A stretch of DNA of 64,000 nt from positions 62,001-126,000 of the IMG/VR virus record IMGVR_UViG_3300042341_001202; one strand, written 5' to 3'. Position 1 is the first letter of the stretch. Each line of letters opens with the position of its first letter. This stretch comes from a virus. The notes beneath the pieces were generated by a model that was given only the letters and a program-made list of their open reading frames with translations, did no database searches and was not told the DNA's origin. Positions 1-11,780 of the stretch are shown in pieces. The translations under genes were made by a program, and so were the position numbers.

Positions 1-714
<714 letters not shown>

Positions 715-715
<1 letters not shown>

Positions 716-1140
716 TGGCAGTAATCAGCAGAGTAAATCCCAATTTTCCAGTTCCTGGTATTGATCAAAGCTCAAAAGGCTTTCGAGACAATTTCTCCAC
801 TATCAAAACAGAGATTGAAAATCTTCAAGGCAAAACAATCTTGATTACTGGCGATGTAGTATCTGGACCAGTGCTTATTGATTCAGGCACAAGTCCAGTA
901 ATTATCTCCACAGTGGGTTTGGTGTTTCGTCAAAGTTTTGTAGCTGCGGACTTAGTGGGAGGTGTGCTCCCAGTAGCTCATAACCTGGGACAGAAAATAG
1001 TTTTGGTGCAGGTAAGCAACAATTTGAGCCAAGTAATAACACCTGATAGCATTACGCTCACAAGTACCAGCGCATGTTCAATTGATTTAACAAGTTTTCT
1101 GCCACTTGTGGGTAATTGGAACTTGATAGTGAGGGCTTAG
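715..1140 (+). CDS. Small virion structural protein (fibre-associated)
   Basis: A 141-residue protein of two recognisable pieces. The N-terminus (residues 5-26: N-PNFPVPG-DQSS-GFRDNF) matches the N-terminus of the giant structural protein at 11781-19274 (INTNYPVAG-DNES-GFRDNF), probably a shared virion-attachment module. The C-terminal ~55 residues (HNLGQ-IVLVQV, ending WNLIV) resemble the C-terminus of the protein at 35296-36003 (HGLAQ-LVFVQV, ending WYVLV). It is therefore likely a small modular fibre or fibre-tip protein. It starts on the stop of the collagen-like gene and ends convergently against the clamp-loader gene. Confidence 0.65.
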
Positions 1141-1146
1141 CCCTCA
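1130..1146. terminator. Possible shared terminator hairpin between convergent genes
   Basis: TGAGGGC-TTA-GCCCTCA forms a perfect 7-bp stem at the junction of the two convergent genes ending at 1140 (+) and 1137 (-). Only three T follow on the + strand, so it is weak as an intrinsic terminator, but the position fits. Confidence 0.4.
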
Positions 1147-2078
1147 TTTGCCACACTGCTGAGTTCAATCAAACATGCTGAAAAATTGATCTCAGGATCA
1201 GCACACATGGCATGGTCTCTCAGCCGGTTAGCAATGATAACAATCGCTGCATTCTGTTGTTTATCACTTGGACCCCACCAGTTGAGATTTTGATACAAAA
1301 GTCGATAAGCTTCTTCAAATTCAGCACCTTGCAGCTTGGGTGCCAACAGCTTTCTGGCTTCTTGAATCTTGCCTTCGCGGAACAGTCCAACAGCTTGCAC
1401 GATGTAGTCGCTTGTGGCGCTAGCAGTGCCTTCACCTGGTCGTTGTAGTGTTTTGTTGATGCAGTTTTGTTGCAGCATGTTGATACACTTGCGTAGATCA
1501 GGATAGCATGCTGATACGTAATCATCCAGAATCTCAAAATTATGTTCAGTGAGATCAATGCCTTCGCTCATAAGAACTGTAGCAATGCGCTCTACAAACT
1601 GATCGCGTTCAAGGCTTTGGATTTCAAATGTTTGGCACCTGCTCTTGAGTGCTGGAATGATTTTGTGACCATAATTAGCAGTGAGAATGAAACGTGCCCC
1701 ATCACTGTAGGTCTCAACCATGTTGCGCAATCCTGATTGCGCTGCGACAGTTAGACCGTCAGCTTCGTCGATAATCACATAACGAAACTCGCCCATGGGC
1801 ATAGTAGACACAAAGTTTTCAAGATCACGTACAAAGTCGATACCATTTGTTGTAGATCCATTTACAAACTTGATATCTGAATTATCTACATCCAGCTCTC
1901 TCATCAGCATCATAGCTAGTGCAGTCTTACCAATTCCTGGATGCCCAATTAGCAATAGATTAGGCAGATGGCGCTCAGCTACCCAAGTTTCCACTTGGGC
2001 TTTCTGAGCACTGTTACTCCAAACATACTCACTAAGTTGGCTTGGTCGATATTGTTGTACCCAAAGCTTTTTGCTCAT
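1137..2078 (-). CDS. 44: Sliding clamp loader ATPase (T4 gp44-like)
   Basis: A 313-residue AAA+ ATPase of the clamp-loader type, which opens and loads the replication clamp with a gp62-like partner. From the ATG at 2078: N-terminal WVQQYRP (typical RFC/gp44 opening), Walker A GHPGIGKT at ~45-52, Walker B VIIDEADG at ~101-108, sensor-1 region around TANY (~133) and the SRC motif at ~146-148. T4 gp44 is 319 residues, so this is full length. I chose the ATG at 2078, which has GAGGG five bases upstream, over a GTG at 2105 with no such signal. It is last in a minus-strand run of small genes beginning near 3938. Confidence 0.92.
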   Translation of the reverse strand: MSKKLWVQQYRPSQLSEYVWSNSAQKAQVETWVAERHLPNLLLIGHPGIGKTALAMMLMRELDVDNSDIKFVNGSTTNGIDFVRDLENFVSTMPMGEFRYVIIDEADGLTVAAQSGLRNMVETYSDGARFILTANYGHKIIPALKSRCQTFEIQSLERDQFVERIATVLMSEGIDLTEHNFEILDDYVSACYPDLRKCINMLQQNCINKTLQRPGEGTASATSDYIVQAVGLFREGKIQEARKLLAPKLQGAEFEEAYRLLYQNLNWWGPSDKQQNAAIVIIANRLRDHAMCADPEINFSACLIELSSVANEG

Positions 2079-2133
2079 CTTGCCCTCATGCAATTTCATA
2101 TACACATGAGTTTGTAGTGTAGAGAAAACTGTG

Positions 2134-2466
2134 TCAACAGTCCTCTACAAGGAGAATGCTTTCTGGCTCTACCATTCTCACAACTGTGATTTCGCCATCA
2201 GGAGCAGCCACAGACACTCCACGGCTCCAGCGACCGTGAGAGATCAGCACACGATCTCCCTTTTTGACATCATCTACGTCCTTGCCTACTGAATAAACTG
2301 TAGCCCAGCGTGGACGTACGCCACGCTCTTTCCCATCGTCGTCACCAATTATGAGACCACTTTTGGTTCGACGCTCACCATGTTCCATGTTATGCACTAG
2401 GACTCGATTAGGCAATGGGCGAATCTCACCCTCTGTGTGCCAATCAAAAGGTTCAAAATTAGTCAT
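2134..2466 (-). CDS. GroES-type co-chaperonin (gp31-like)
   Basis: A 110-residue protein with the GroES fold pattern: IRPLPNRVLV near the N-terminus (residues ~15-24), a mobile loop with SGLII (~36-40; the GroEL-binding tripeptide region), then GV-P-WATVYSVGK and KKGDRVLISHG. In T4-like phages such proteins (gp31) replace or modify host GroES so that GroEL can fold the large capsid protein. No GroEL is encoded here, so a host chaperonin partner is implied. The ATG at 2466 overlaps the end of the upstream gene; an in-frame TTG four codons earlier is less likely. Confidence 0.88.
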   Translation of the reverse strand: MTNFEPFDWHTEGEIRPLPNRVLVHNMEHGERRTKSGLIIGDDDGKERGVRPRWATVYSVGKDVDDVKKGDRVLISHGRWSRGVSVAAPDGEITVVRMVEPESILLVEDC

Positions 2467-2842
2467 CTTTTTCTGCAATTTTCCGTTTTGGTGTTGGTGT
2501 AATAACTCCAGATCCCACTAGTTCTTGAATTGTGGGAAACTCAACATCAGGCAAAGTAGCTGCTCTTGGGGTAGGCATAGGAGGAGGTGCTGCTTGTGAG
2601 AGAGGTTGTTCGCTTTTGATATCAGCAGTAAAAGTTTGTGACATGGCTCTAGCCGCAGCCCATTCAGCTTCAACCTGTTCTTGTGTTTTCAAAATGATAC
2701 CCCCCTCGCCAAGAATGTCACCCTTTGCATTCATGCGTGCATTTCCTAATGCAACTTGTTGCTGATTTTGTAAGCTCAAGGCTGAAAAATCTATAATTTC
2801 TCCCCGCATACTTCTGTGTTGACGTCTAAAATGTCCGGCCAT
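2459..2842 (-). CDS. Conserved T4-like phage hypothetical protein
   Basis: 127 residues. The basic N-terminus (GHFRRQHRS-RGE-IDF) and the NARMNAKGDILG-GG-I-KT-EQV segment resemble a protein I recall from T4-like marine phages, but I cannot assign a function. The C-terminal half has a Pro-rich stretch and a Lys-rich end. AAGGA lies seven bases before the ATG and a late-promoter-like motif at 2871-2878 precedes it, so it probably begins a transcript through GroES and the clamp loader. Confidence 0.7.
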   Translation of the reverse strand: MAGHFRRQHRSMRGEIIDFSALSLQNQQQVALGNARMNAKGDILGEGGIILKTQEQVEAEWAAARAMSQTFTADIKSEQPLSQAAPPPMPTPRAATLPDVEFPTIQELVGSGVITPTPKRKIAEKDD

Positions 2843-2866
2843 TATGGTTCCTTGCTCACTGTAAAA

Positions 2867-3373
2867 TTAGTATTTAATTTTGAAAAATTCCTGGTAGTCA
2901 AGATCATAGTCTAAGGGATTGATTTTGTTAACGCCAATAAGATATAGCACAAAACAGCTTACGCTACTCCCTCTGCCTACTCCCCACACTAACCCGTGAC
3001 TCCTCCAAGTATCTACAAGATAGATCAAATGATGGAAGATGGGTTCAGCATTTAGTGAAGATATGAGTCCCAGTTCCAGAAGTGCTCGTTGCGTTTGTTC
3101 TTTGTTAACACATCTTGTTAGACAATACTGTTTCAAATCAATGCATGTGTATTCCTCAGGCGTAAACCAGTCACGCTTTTTTGGATCAGATGCATGACTG
3201 GGGATAGGCCAATAATCTAGTTTTTCACATTGCTGCAAGAATGCACTTTTTGCTGGTGAATCTTGCCACTCAAAAATATTATCCAGCTTGTTTTGATACG
3301 CCAATTCAATAATTCCTTGACCACTCACAAAAGGAGTTCCTTCATTGTCAAAAACTACAAGGTCGTTATTCAT
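2867..3373 (-). CDS. Fragment-like homologue of DNA polymerase III alpha subunit (C-family palm)
   Basis: 168 residues. The last ~75 match the segment of bacterial DnaE just before the catalytic aspartates: RALLELGLI, then HGLVWGVGRGSSVSC (~127-141, compare DnaE GPGRGSGAGS, a nucleotide-binding loop) and LIGVNKINPLDYDLDYQEFF (compare L-ITDLDPL-FDLLFERF). The protein stops before the PDFDVDF catalytic motif, so it cannot be an active polymerase alone. The N-terminal ~80 residues are not recognised. It sits two bases after the gene at 3376-3678. A role in binding host replisome parts or DNA is conceivable but unproven; C-family ancestry is fairly secure from the motif order. Confidence 0.7.
   Translation of the reverse strand: MNNDLVVFDNEGTPFVSGQGIIELAYQNKLDNIFEWQDSPAKSAFLQQCEKLDYWPIPSHASDPKKRDWFTPEEYTCIDLKQYCLTRCVNKEQTQRALLELGLISSLNAEPIFHHLIYLVDTWRSHGLVWGVGRGSSVSCFVLYLIGVNKINPLDYDLDYQEFFKIKY
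2871..2878 (-). promoter_or_regulatory. Late-promoter-like motif ATTAAATA
   Basis: On the minus strand ATTAAATA lies 28 nt before the ATG at 2842, the same spacing seen for other TATAAATA-like motifs in this window. It falls within the last codons of the upstream gene (2867-3373). T4 late promoters consist of TATAAATA alone at -10. Confidence 0.5.
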
Positions 3374-3375
3374 AA

Positions 3376-3678
3376 TTATAGTATAGTATACTGTTTTGGA
3401 CCACGCTTTTGTTTGGAAAGGTCTTCTAACTCTTCTTCCAAGGGGTCAGTATTTACAATAACATTTTTGGAAGGATTTTTTGCAGTGTCCTGAGCTGACA
3501 GTCTTTGTTCCATCTCTAAATCCAAACTGCCTAGGATACTTTGAAACTGGTCCCATATTTCACTACTGCCTTGCCCCCAGATTCTTAGCCTTTGCATCCT
3601 GCTTAAAATATCATTTTTTCTTTTTTCCAACTCTTCAAAAGAGACAGCAGTCAAATCATTTATTAGGGGGTGTGTCAT
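3376..3678 (-). CDS. Conserved small phage hypothetical protein
   Basis: 100 residues, charged and probably helical. The opening HPLINDLTAVSFEELEKR followed by an S-M-RLRIWGQGSSEIWDQ segment recalls small proteins of T4-like marine phages (PLI-DL---S--ELE) of unknown function. The C-terminus is acidic then basic (EEELEDLSKQKRGPK). Its ATG overlaps the stop of the zinc-ribbon gene upstream (ATGA), so the two are translationally coupled. Confidence 0.65.
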   Translation of the reverse strand: MTHPLINDLTAVSFEELEKRKNDILSRMQRLRIWGQGSSEIWDQFQSILGSLDLEMEQRLSAQDTAKNPSKNVIVNTDPLEEELEDLSKQKRGPKQYTIL

Positions 3679-3938
3679 GGTGGTTTGTTTTCTTTTTCAA
3701 TTAAACCAGCGAATAGTTTGTTTGTTACCTTCCATCCTGCACCACATTTACTGCAATAAAATTGCAGAGTACGAAAAATGATATTATTAAATGAAAAGCT
3801 TGTTTGAGTTTGGCAGGAAGGACATGTAAAGTCAATTTTTTTGACTGGTATATAGCCAGTGGGCTCAACTTGTTCCACAGAAAAATGGTTATTGACTTTT
3901 GCAGCACGCTTATTTGGGAATGGAATAATCTCACACAT
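3675..3938 (-). CDS. Small zinc-ribbon protein
   Basis: 87 residues with two CxxC pairs (C39-x2-C42 and C62-x2-C65) about 20 residues apart, a treble-clef or zinc-ribbon arrangement that should bind one zinc ion. The spacer is aromatic and hydrophobic. Such proteins often bind nucleic acid or polymerase, but nothing in this sequence fixes the role. It heads the run of small genes 3938 to 1137. Confidence 0.65.
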   Translation of the reverse strand: MCEIIPFPNKRAAKVNNHFSVEQVEPTGYIPVKKIDFTCPSCQTQTSFSFNNIIFRTLQFYCSKCGAGWKVTNKLFAGLIEKENKPP

Positions 3939-3981
3939 TAGACAGCATCTGTAGGTTTACCAATATGTGCTGTGTTGTATT

Positions 3982-4314
3982 TTAAGGGCTAAATTCAATT
4001 CCGGTGGCAGTAAAGCTTAAGTTGCCTATTGCACTCTTGACAAATATACTATCACCTGAATCCAAACCAATGCCTGTCACAGCAAATACTCCGTTGCCTA
4101 TCAAGGGTGTATCAAATGCAATATACCGGGCAGTAGTCAAGCTTTGTCCGTCTGGTACTAATGCTATTCGGAAAAACTCGCTGGTATTTCCTTGATTTGC
4201 CACAAACAGTGTTATTTGGGCTTGTCTTTGCAAGGGCACGCTATACAACTGACTGGGAACAGCAGTATTCAAAGGGCGCAGCTGGTTAAATATTTTAGGA
4301 GTAGTGTTAGCCAT
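3982..4314 (-). CDS. Small virion structural protein, beta-rich
   Basis: 110 residues, almost no Cys, Ala/Thr/Gly/Ile-rich with alternating hydrophobic strands (LYSVPLQRQAQITLFVANQG, then IGLDSGDSIFVKS). Length and layout match two other proteins in this window, 11365-11718 and 38389-38748: N-terminal strand, a loop with N, an FRIAL-like strand, then a G-DSI/GH-VRV strand and a final strand. I infer a family of small beta-sandwich fibre or baseplate accessory proteins. It has a GATAAATA motif 32 nt upstream. Confidence 0.6.
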   Translation of the reverse strand: MANTTPKIFNQLRPLNTAVPSQLYSVPLQRQAQITLFVANQGNTSEFFRIALVPDGQSLTTARYIAFDTPLIGNGVFAVTGIGLDSGDSIFVKSAIGNLSFTATGIEFSP

Positions 4315-4346
4315 TGAGTGATATTCCTAGTATGAACCGTCTGCAA

Positions 4347-4354
4347 TATTTATC
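4347..4354 (-). promoter_or_regulatory. Late-promoter-like motif GATAAATA
   Basis: GATAAATA on the minus strand, 32 nt before the ATG at 4314, overlapping the stop region of the gene at 4350-4817. Confidence 0.55.
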
Positions 4355-4817
4355 CCATGTTCTCGAAGCCACCCATCCCTTGAGACTTTTGAACACTTTC
4401 CAATACTGTTTTTGGGTCTACCCAGCAATCATTGCGATAGGGGATCATTTCCCACATCAAAAATTGATTACTTGTTAAAAAACTACGGTTCAGGAGTAGA
4501 TTCTCATTTTCGGCATGACCATAGATGTTGGGATCACTTTGTCCCCACACTACTACACCTTTTTTGCCTAAACTCCATGCATAGTGTTGAAAAAATGTGT
4601 CCACAGAGATCCATGTATTGCATGCCAGAATCAGTTGAGCCAAATCTTTCAGATTTAAATTTTTGCGGAAATCTTCAACCAATTGAAGTTCGCCATCCAC
4701 CCCCACTTGCACCACTGGTGGTGGTAATAATTTCACTAGGTCACCCCAGTAGGGATAGTTTTTGGGATTGGTTTGGCCATTACGTAATGGTTTACTCCAG
4801 GGCGCGATCAGAATCAA
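4350..4817 (-). CDS. GT9-like glycosyltransferase C-terminal half
   Basis: 155 residues starting with ILIAPWSKPLRNG, then the segment CNTWISVDTFFQHYAWSLGKKGVVVWG-SDP-IYGH. This is the C-terminal (nucleotide-sugar-binding) Rossmann half of ADP-heptose:LPS heptosyltransferase-type GT9 enzymes; the N-terminal half is missing. The missing half appears to sit at the C-terminus of the preceding gene (4814-5785). The only start is a TTG overlapping that gene's TGA stop (TTGA), so this is probably a second cistron of a split protein, or a GT2-GT9 fusion interrupted by a frameshift. Confidence 0.65.
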   Translation of the reverse strand: MILIAPWSKPLRNGQTNPKNYPYWGDLVKLLPPPVVQVGVDGELQLVEDFRKNLNLKDLAQLILACNTWISVDTFFQHYAWSLGKKGVVVWGQSDPNIYGHAENENLLLNRSFLTSNQFLMWEMIPYRNDCWVDPKTVLESVQKSQGMGGFENMG

Positions 4818-5785
4818 TTGTCAACTCCATACAGTTTGCGATAGGCCTTTTCCAAGCTTTCAGTCCAATTCCACTGTTCCATTTTTTGGTATACGTTTAA
4901 GTAACTTATGTCACCAAACAAATGCACTGCCTCACCAATACTGCGTCCTGCTACGATTTCTGGATAACAGGAAAACACAACTGGATTTTTTAACAAAGGA
5001 AGAACTTTCTGGAACACAACATGATCACCCATACCGCAGTCAAGCACTACCATAGTATGGTCTCTATAATGTAAATGATTGCGGAAAATAGCATCATCTT
5101 TGGAATACATCAATTCATCTTGTTGTCTTATTCCACCAACAGGATTTTTCAAATGCCATGTTATTACACCAGGTACAATGAAGATATCAAAGCCCTTTTG
5201 TTTCAAACCCCATGTGAACAGGGTTTCTTCTCGGAACCCCACTGGACTTAAGCCCAAATTGTAGTCATGTATGCCTGCTCGATACACGAAACTACAATGC
5301 AAATGATCAACAGCTTTTTTCTCAGCAATGTAATCCCATTGAATGCTTTGTTCTTCAACTTTATCAATGGAACCAGTGGCGTTGGTATTTTTCAAAAATG
5401 GTGGTGTGAGTATACTACCTCCTACCGCACCAGTGTTGGCATTTAGATGACTTTTAAAGATTTTCAATGCATTGGGTTCAGCCACAGCGTCGTCATCTAG
5501 ACGCCACACCCATTCAAACCCCATACGATTGGCAATCTGATGGTTATGATGCGGACCCTGTTTCCGCCCAAAAATTACTTCCCAAGACAGTTTTTTCTCT
5601 TCCAAGATGCACAGAACATGGCGTAGAGTAGGTATCTCTCTAATATCCTCAGTAGGGTCATTGTCATCAAATATGACCAAGTGGTCAGGTAGTTCTGTTT
5701 GAGTTGCCACACTCATGATGCTCATGGCCAGTGTGCTGTGGTATCTGCCTCGAGTAGTAATGCTGCACAAGACTCCTTTTTTCAT
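4814..5785 (-). CDS. GT2-family glycosyltransferase with GT9-like C-terminal start
   Basis: 323 residues. Residues ~1-245 are a GT-A glycosyltransferase: N-terminal SITTRGRYHSTL, and the metal-binding WRLDDDA at ~95-100, followed by acceptor-side residues around GFREETLF. Residues ~246-323 change character: MVVLDCGMGDHVVFQKVLP looks like the N-terminal donor-independent half of a GT9 enzyme (GLGD motif). The matching C-terminal half is the next gene, 4350-4817. The ATG overlaps the stop of the GT2-FkbM gene upstream (ATGA). It probably modifies a surface glycan or virion protein; substrate unknown. Confidence 0.75.
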   Translation of the reverse strand: MKKGVLCSITTRGRYHSTLAMSIMSVATQTELPDHLVIFDDNDPTEDIREIPTLRHVLCILEEKKLSWEVIFGRKQGPHHNHQIANRMGFEWVWRLDDDAVAEPNALKIFKSHLNANTGAVGGSILTPPFLKNTNATGSIDKVEEQSIQWDYIAEKKAVDHLHCSFVYRAGIHDYNLGLSPVGFREETLFTWGLKQKGFDIFIVPGVITWHLKNPVGGIRQQDELMYSKDDAIFRNHLHYRDHTMVVLDCGMGDHVVFQKVLPLLKNPVVFSCYPEIVAGRSIGEAVHLFGDISYLNVYQKMEQWNWTESLEKAYRKLYGVDN

Positions 5786-7248
5786 ATTTTCACTCTTTCG
5801 TACTTCTCATTCCATACACCAGTTTGCGTTACTGTGCCATCTATGCCAAACCACAACAAGGGTATTTCAAATGTTTTCTTGAAACCATTGTTTTCAAGAT
5901 GTTCTGCAATTCTTTTGATATCCCTGAAATTGGAGTTGGGATTCATGTCATTGTGAACTTCCACAAAAATGGTTTTGAAGCGGCTCAAAACTTCAATTGG
6001 TGTATTCAGTAATACATTGAATTCATGCCCTTCAATATCCAGTTTCAAAACCAATTCAGTTCCCTCAATATTGTGTTTTTTTAACAGAGAAAGTAAGGTT
6101 ATGGTTTTCACAGACAGATTTTTTGGATCATAGGGTTGGAGCTGGCTGTTGACATCATCATCTTTGATTGATACCAATATGTCTTCTTGATCTGTAACAG
6201 CAAGATTATCTATCTGTATTTGAGGCAAAGAGCTTACTACATCTGCTAAATGTGTGGAGTAGACTTTGGGGTTAGCCTCTATAGCCAAGACTTTTGTGGC
6301 ACCATGAATGAGACTGAATATGCTAAATGTGCCAATATGAGCACCAATATCTACAACAATATTGCCTTCAAACTCATTTGGCAGAACATGATAACAATTT
6401 ATTTTGAATATTTCATCAAATAACACATTATTCAACTTTTTGAGCAGGCTAATTGGTTTATGAAATTTAGGCAATGTTTCTTGAAGCAGTTGCCAAGAGA
6501 ATTGGGCAGCGTTGGCTTCCACCCAAGCGGGATTATATTTTTGCGCAACCTTGATCATGTTCCCAGTGAAAATATTATCCCAATCCGGCACAAGTGATGG
6601 ATCATGAACTGTGCCTTCACCTTTGTGGTATAAAGGAAAATCACTTAACCACATTTTTAAATTATAGTCCATGGTGTTTTGCGCCACTTCAATTACTTCA
6701 AATCCTGCGTTTTCAGCCTCAATGGAAAATTCAATATCTTCTCCGCTACCAACACCATAGTCTTCATTCAACAAGCCTATTTTTTCAAAAACTTTTTTGT
6801 GAATCATCACACAAAAGAAAATAGCAAAATCACGGCCTGCATGTTCACTATACATTTTGTTTGTGCACGAAATACCGCATCGCACATTTGTTTCAAAGGG
6901 CAAGACCAGCCTAGACAACCAAGTGCCTTTTTCTTGACCCAGCAAAGTTACATCATTACTTAGTAATACAACTAGATCACAAGAGGCTTCTCTTATGCCT
7001 ACATTAGTGGCTTTGGAAAATCCCAATGGGGCGTCATTCCAAACAATTTTGAAATGATCCTCCATTCCCAGCACTTGAAATTGTTTTTGTAAGTTGGTTA
7101 GATAGGTTTTAGTATTATCAACACAGCCATTGGCTGAAATGATCAATTCTATATCTCGCATGTGCGAATATCTAAAAATTGACTCTAAACAGGGCTTGAG
7201 TAGGTCTTCACAGTGATTATAAGTGGGTATAACAATACTATATCTCAT
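5782..7248 (-). CDS. Bifunctional GT2 glycosyltransferase / FkbM methyltransferase
   Basis: 488 residues. Residues ~1-235 are a GT2 glycosyltransferase: YSIVIPTYNHCEDLL at the start and LLSNDV (95-100) as the DxD-like metal site. Residues ~290-480 are an FkbM-type SAM methyltransferase: motif I VVDIGAHIGTF (298-308), acidic loop AIEAN, and LKLDIEGHEFNVL (~401-413) typical of FkbM. It would transfer a sugar and O-methylate it. It follows the collagen fibre gene on the same strand, so the fibre is an obvious candidate target (inference). A degenerate relative of its first ~130 residues lies at 41553-41985. The start codon lies inside a hairpin. Confidence 0.85.
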   Translation of the reverse strand: MRYSIVIPTYNHCEDLLKPCLESIFRYSHMRDIELIISANGCVDNTKTYLTNLQKQFQVLGMEDHFKIVWNDAPLGFSKATNVGIREASCDLVVLLSNDVTLLGQEKGTWLSRLVLPFETNVRCGISCTNKMYSEHAGRDFAIFFCVMIHKKVFEKIGLLNEDYGVGSGEDIEFSIEAENAGFEVIEVAQNTMDYNLKMWLSDFPLYHKGEGTVHDPSLVPDWDNIFTGNMIKVAQKYNPAWVEANAAQFSWQLLQETLPKFHKPISLLKKLNNVLFDEIFKINCYHVLPNEFEGNIVVDIGAHIGTFSIFSLIHGATKVLAIEANPKVYSTHLADVVSSLPQIQIDNLAVTDQEDILVSIKDDDVNSQLQPYDPKNLSVKTITLLSLLKKHNIEGTELVLKLDIEGHEFNVLLNTPIEVLSRFKTIFVEVHNDMNPNSNFRDIKRIAEHLENNGFKKTFEIPLLWFGIDGTVTQTGVWNEKYERVKI

Positions 7249-7259
7249 ATAATGAGATA
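7241..7259. promoter_or_regulatory. Hairpin covering the start codon of the GT2-FkbM gene
   Basis: TATCTCAT-ATA-ATGAGATA, an 8-bp perfect stem with a 3-nt loop. The minus-strand ATG (7248-7246) is in the stem and no Shine-Dalgarno sequence is visible just upstream, so initiation may depend on coupling or unfolding. Confidence 0.4.
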
Positions 7260-7285
7260 GTTGTTTTCATTCAGAAGGTCAATAT

Positions 7286-11280
<3,995 letters not shown>

Positions 11281-11309
11281 TTATCTCTACAACCGTGCCA
11301 ATAGTGGGA

Positions 11310-11317
11310 TATTTAGG
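11310..11317 (-). promoter_or_regulatory. Late-promoter-like motif CCTAAATA
   Basis: On the minus strand, 32 nt before the ATG of the giant collagen fibre at 11277. Confidence 0.5.
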
Positions 11318-11364
11318 TGCAAGATGGTATTTTGACTTTTGGTATCTAGTCCTGGAAAAATTCA

Positions 11365-11718
11365 TTATGTGTTGGCGCTTTCCACAATACTTAGGACTAC
11401 ATCTAAATTATTGGCCCCAGCAGCATCTGTGAAAACTCTCACTCTGTGTCCTTCTTCAAGCACGAGGCGGCCAGTCAAAACACTCAAAGCGTCCTCAATG
11501 GGAATTTTGGCATTACGGACCAAGAAAGTAACTGTAATATCTTTCACATGAGCAAAACTTACTTTTGCAGTAACATTACCCACATTGGAAATTTGGGCCA
11601 AAAGAACAATTGCTGTTACACCTACAGGACATGTATAGATTTCCTCAAAAGAAGCAGGACCTACGGCTGTGATTCTTCTTGTAATAGTTCTAAAAGTATT
11701 CAGCGGCAAAACAGCCAT
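11365..11718 (-). CDS. Small virion structural protein, beta-rich
   Basis: 117 residues from the ATG at 11718, which has GGAGG five bases upstream; an in-frame GTG four codons earlier lies within that ribosome site and is not the start. Strand-rich sequence with YTCPVGVTAIVLLAQISNVG, VSFAHV, then LEEGHRVRVF and a final strand. It resembles 38389-38748 (LEEGDSIRL) and 3982-4314 in length and order, suggesting a small beta-sandwich fibre or tail accessory family. It lies between two large fibre genes and has an exact TATAAATA 34 nt upstream. Confidence 0.65.
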   Translation of the reverse strand: MAVLPLNTFRTITRRITAVGPASFEEIYTCPVGVTAIVLLAQISNVGNVTAKVSFAHVKDITVTFLVRNAKIPIEDALSVLTGRLVLEEGHRVRVFTDAAGANNLDVVLSIVESANT

Positions 11719-11752
11719 AGGAACCTCCACAAAATAACGCTATACGACTGGG

Positions 11753-11760
11753 TATTTATA
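11753..11760 (-). promoter_or_regulatory. Late promoter TATAAATA (exact)
   Basis: Exact T4 late-promoter consensus on the minus strand, 34 nt before the ATG at 11718, with a GGAGG ribosome site in the leader. One of two exact matches in the window. Confidence 0.7.
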
Positions 11761-11780
11761 GGTATGTCAACTACCTTGTC

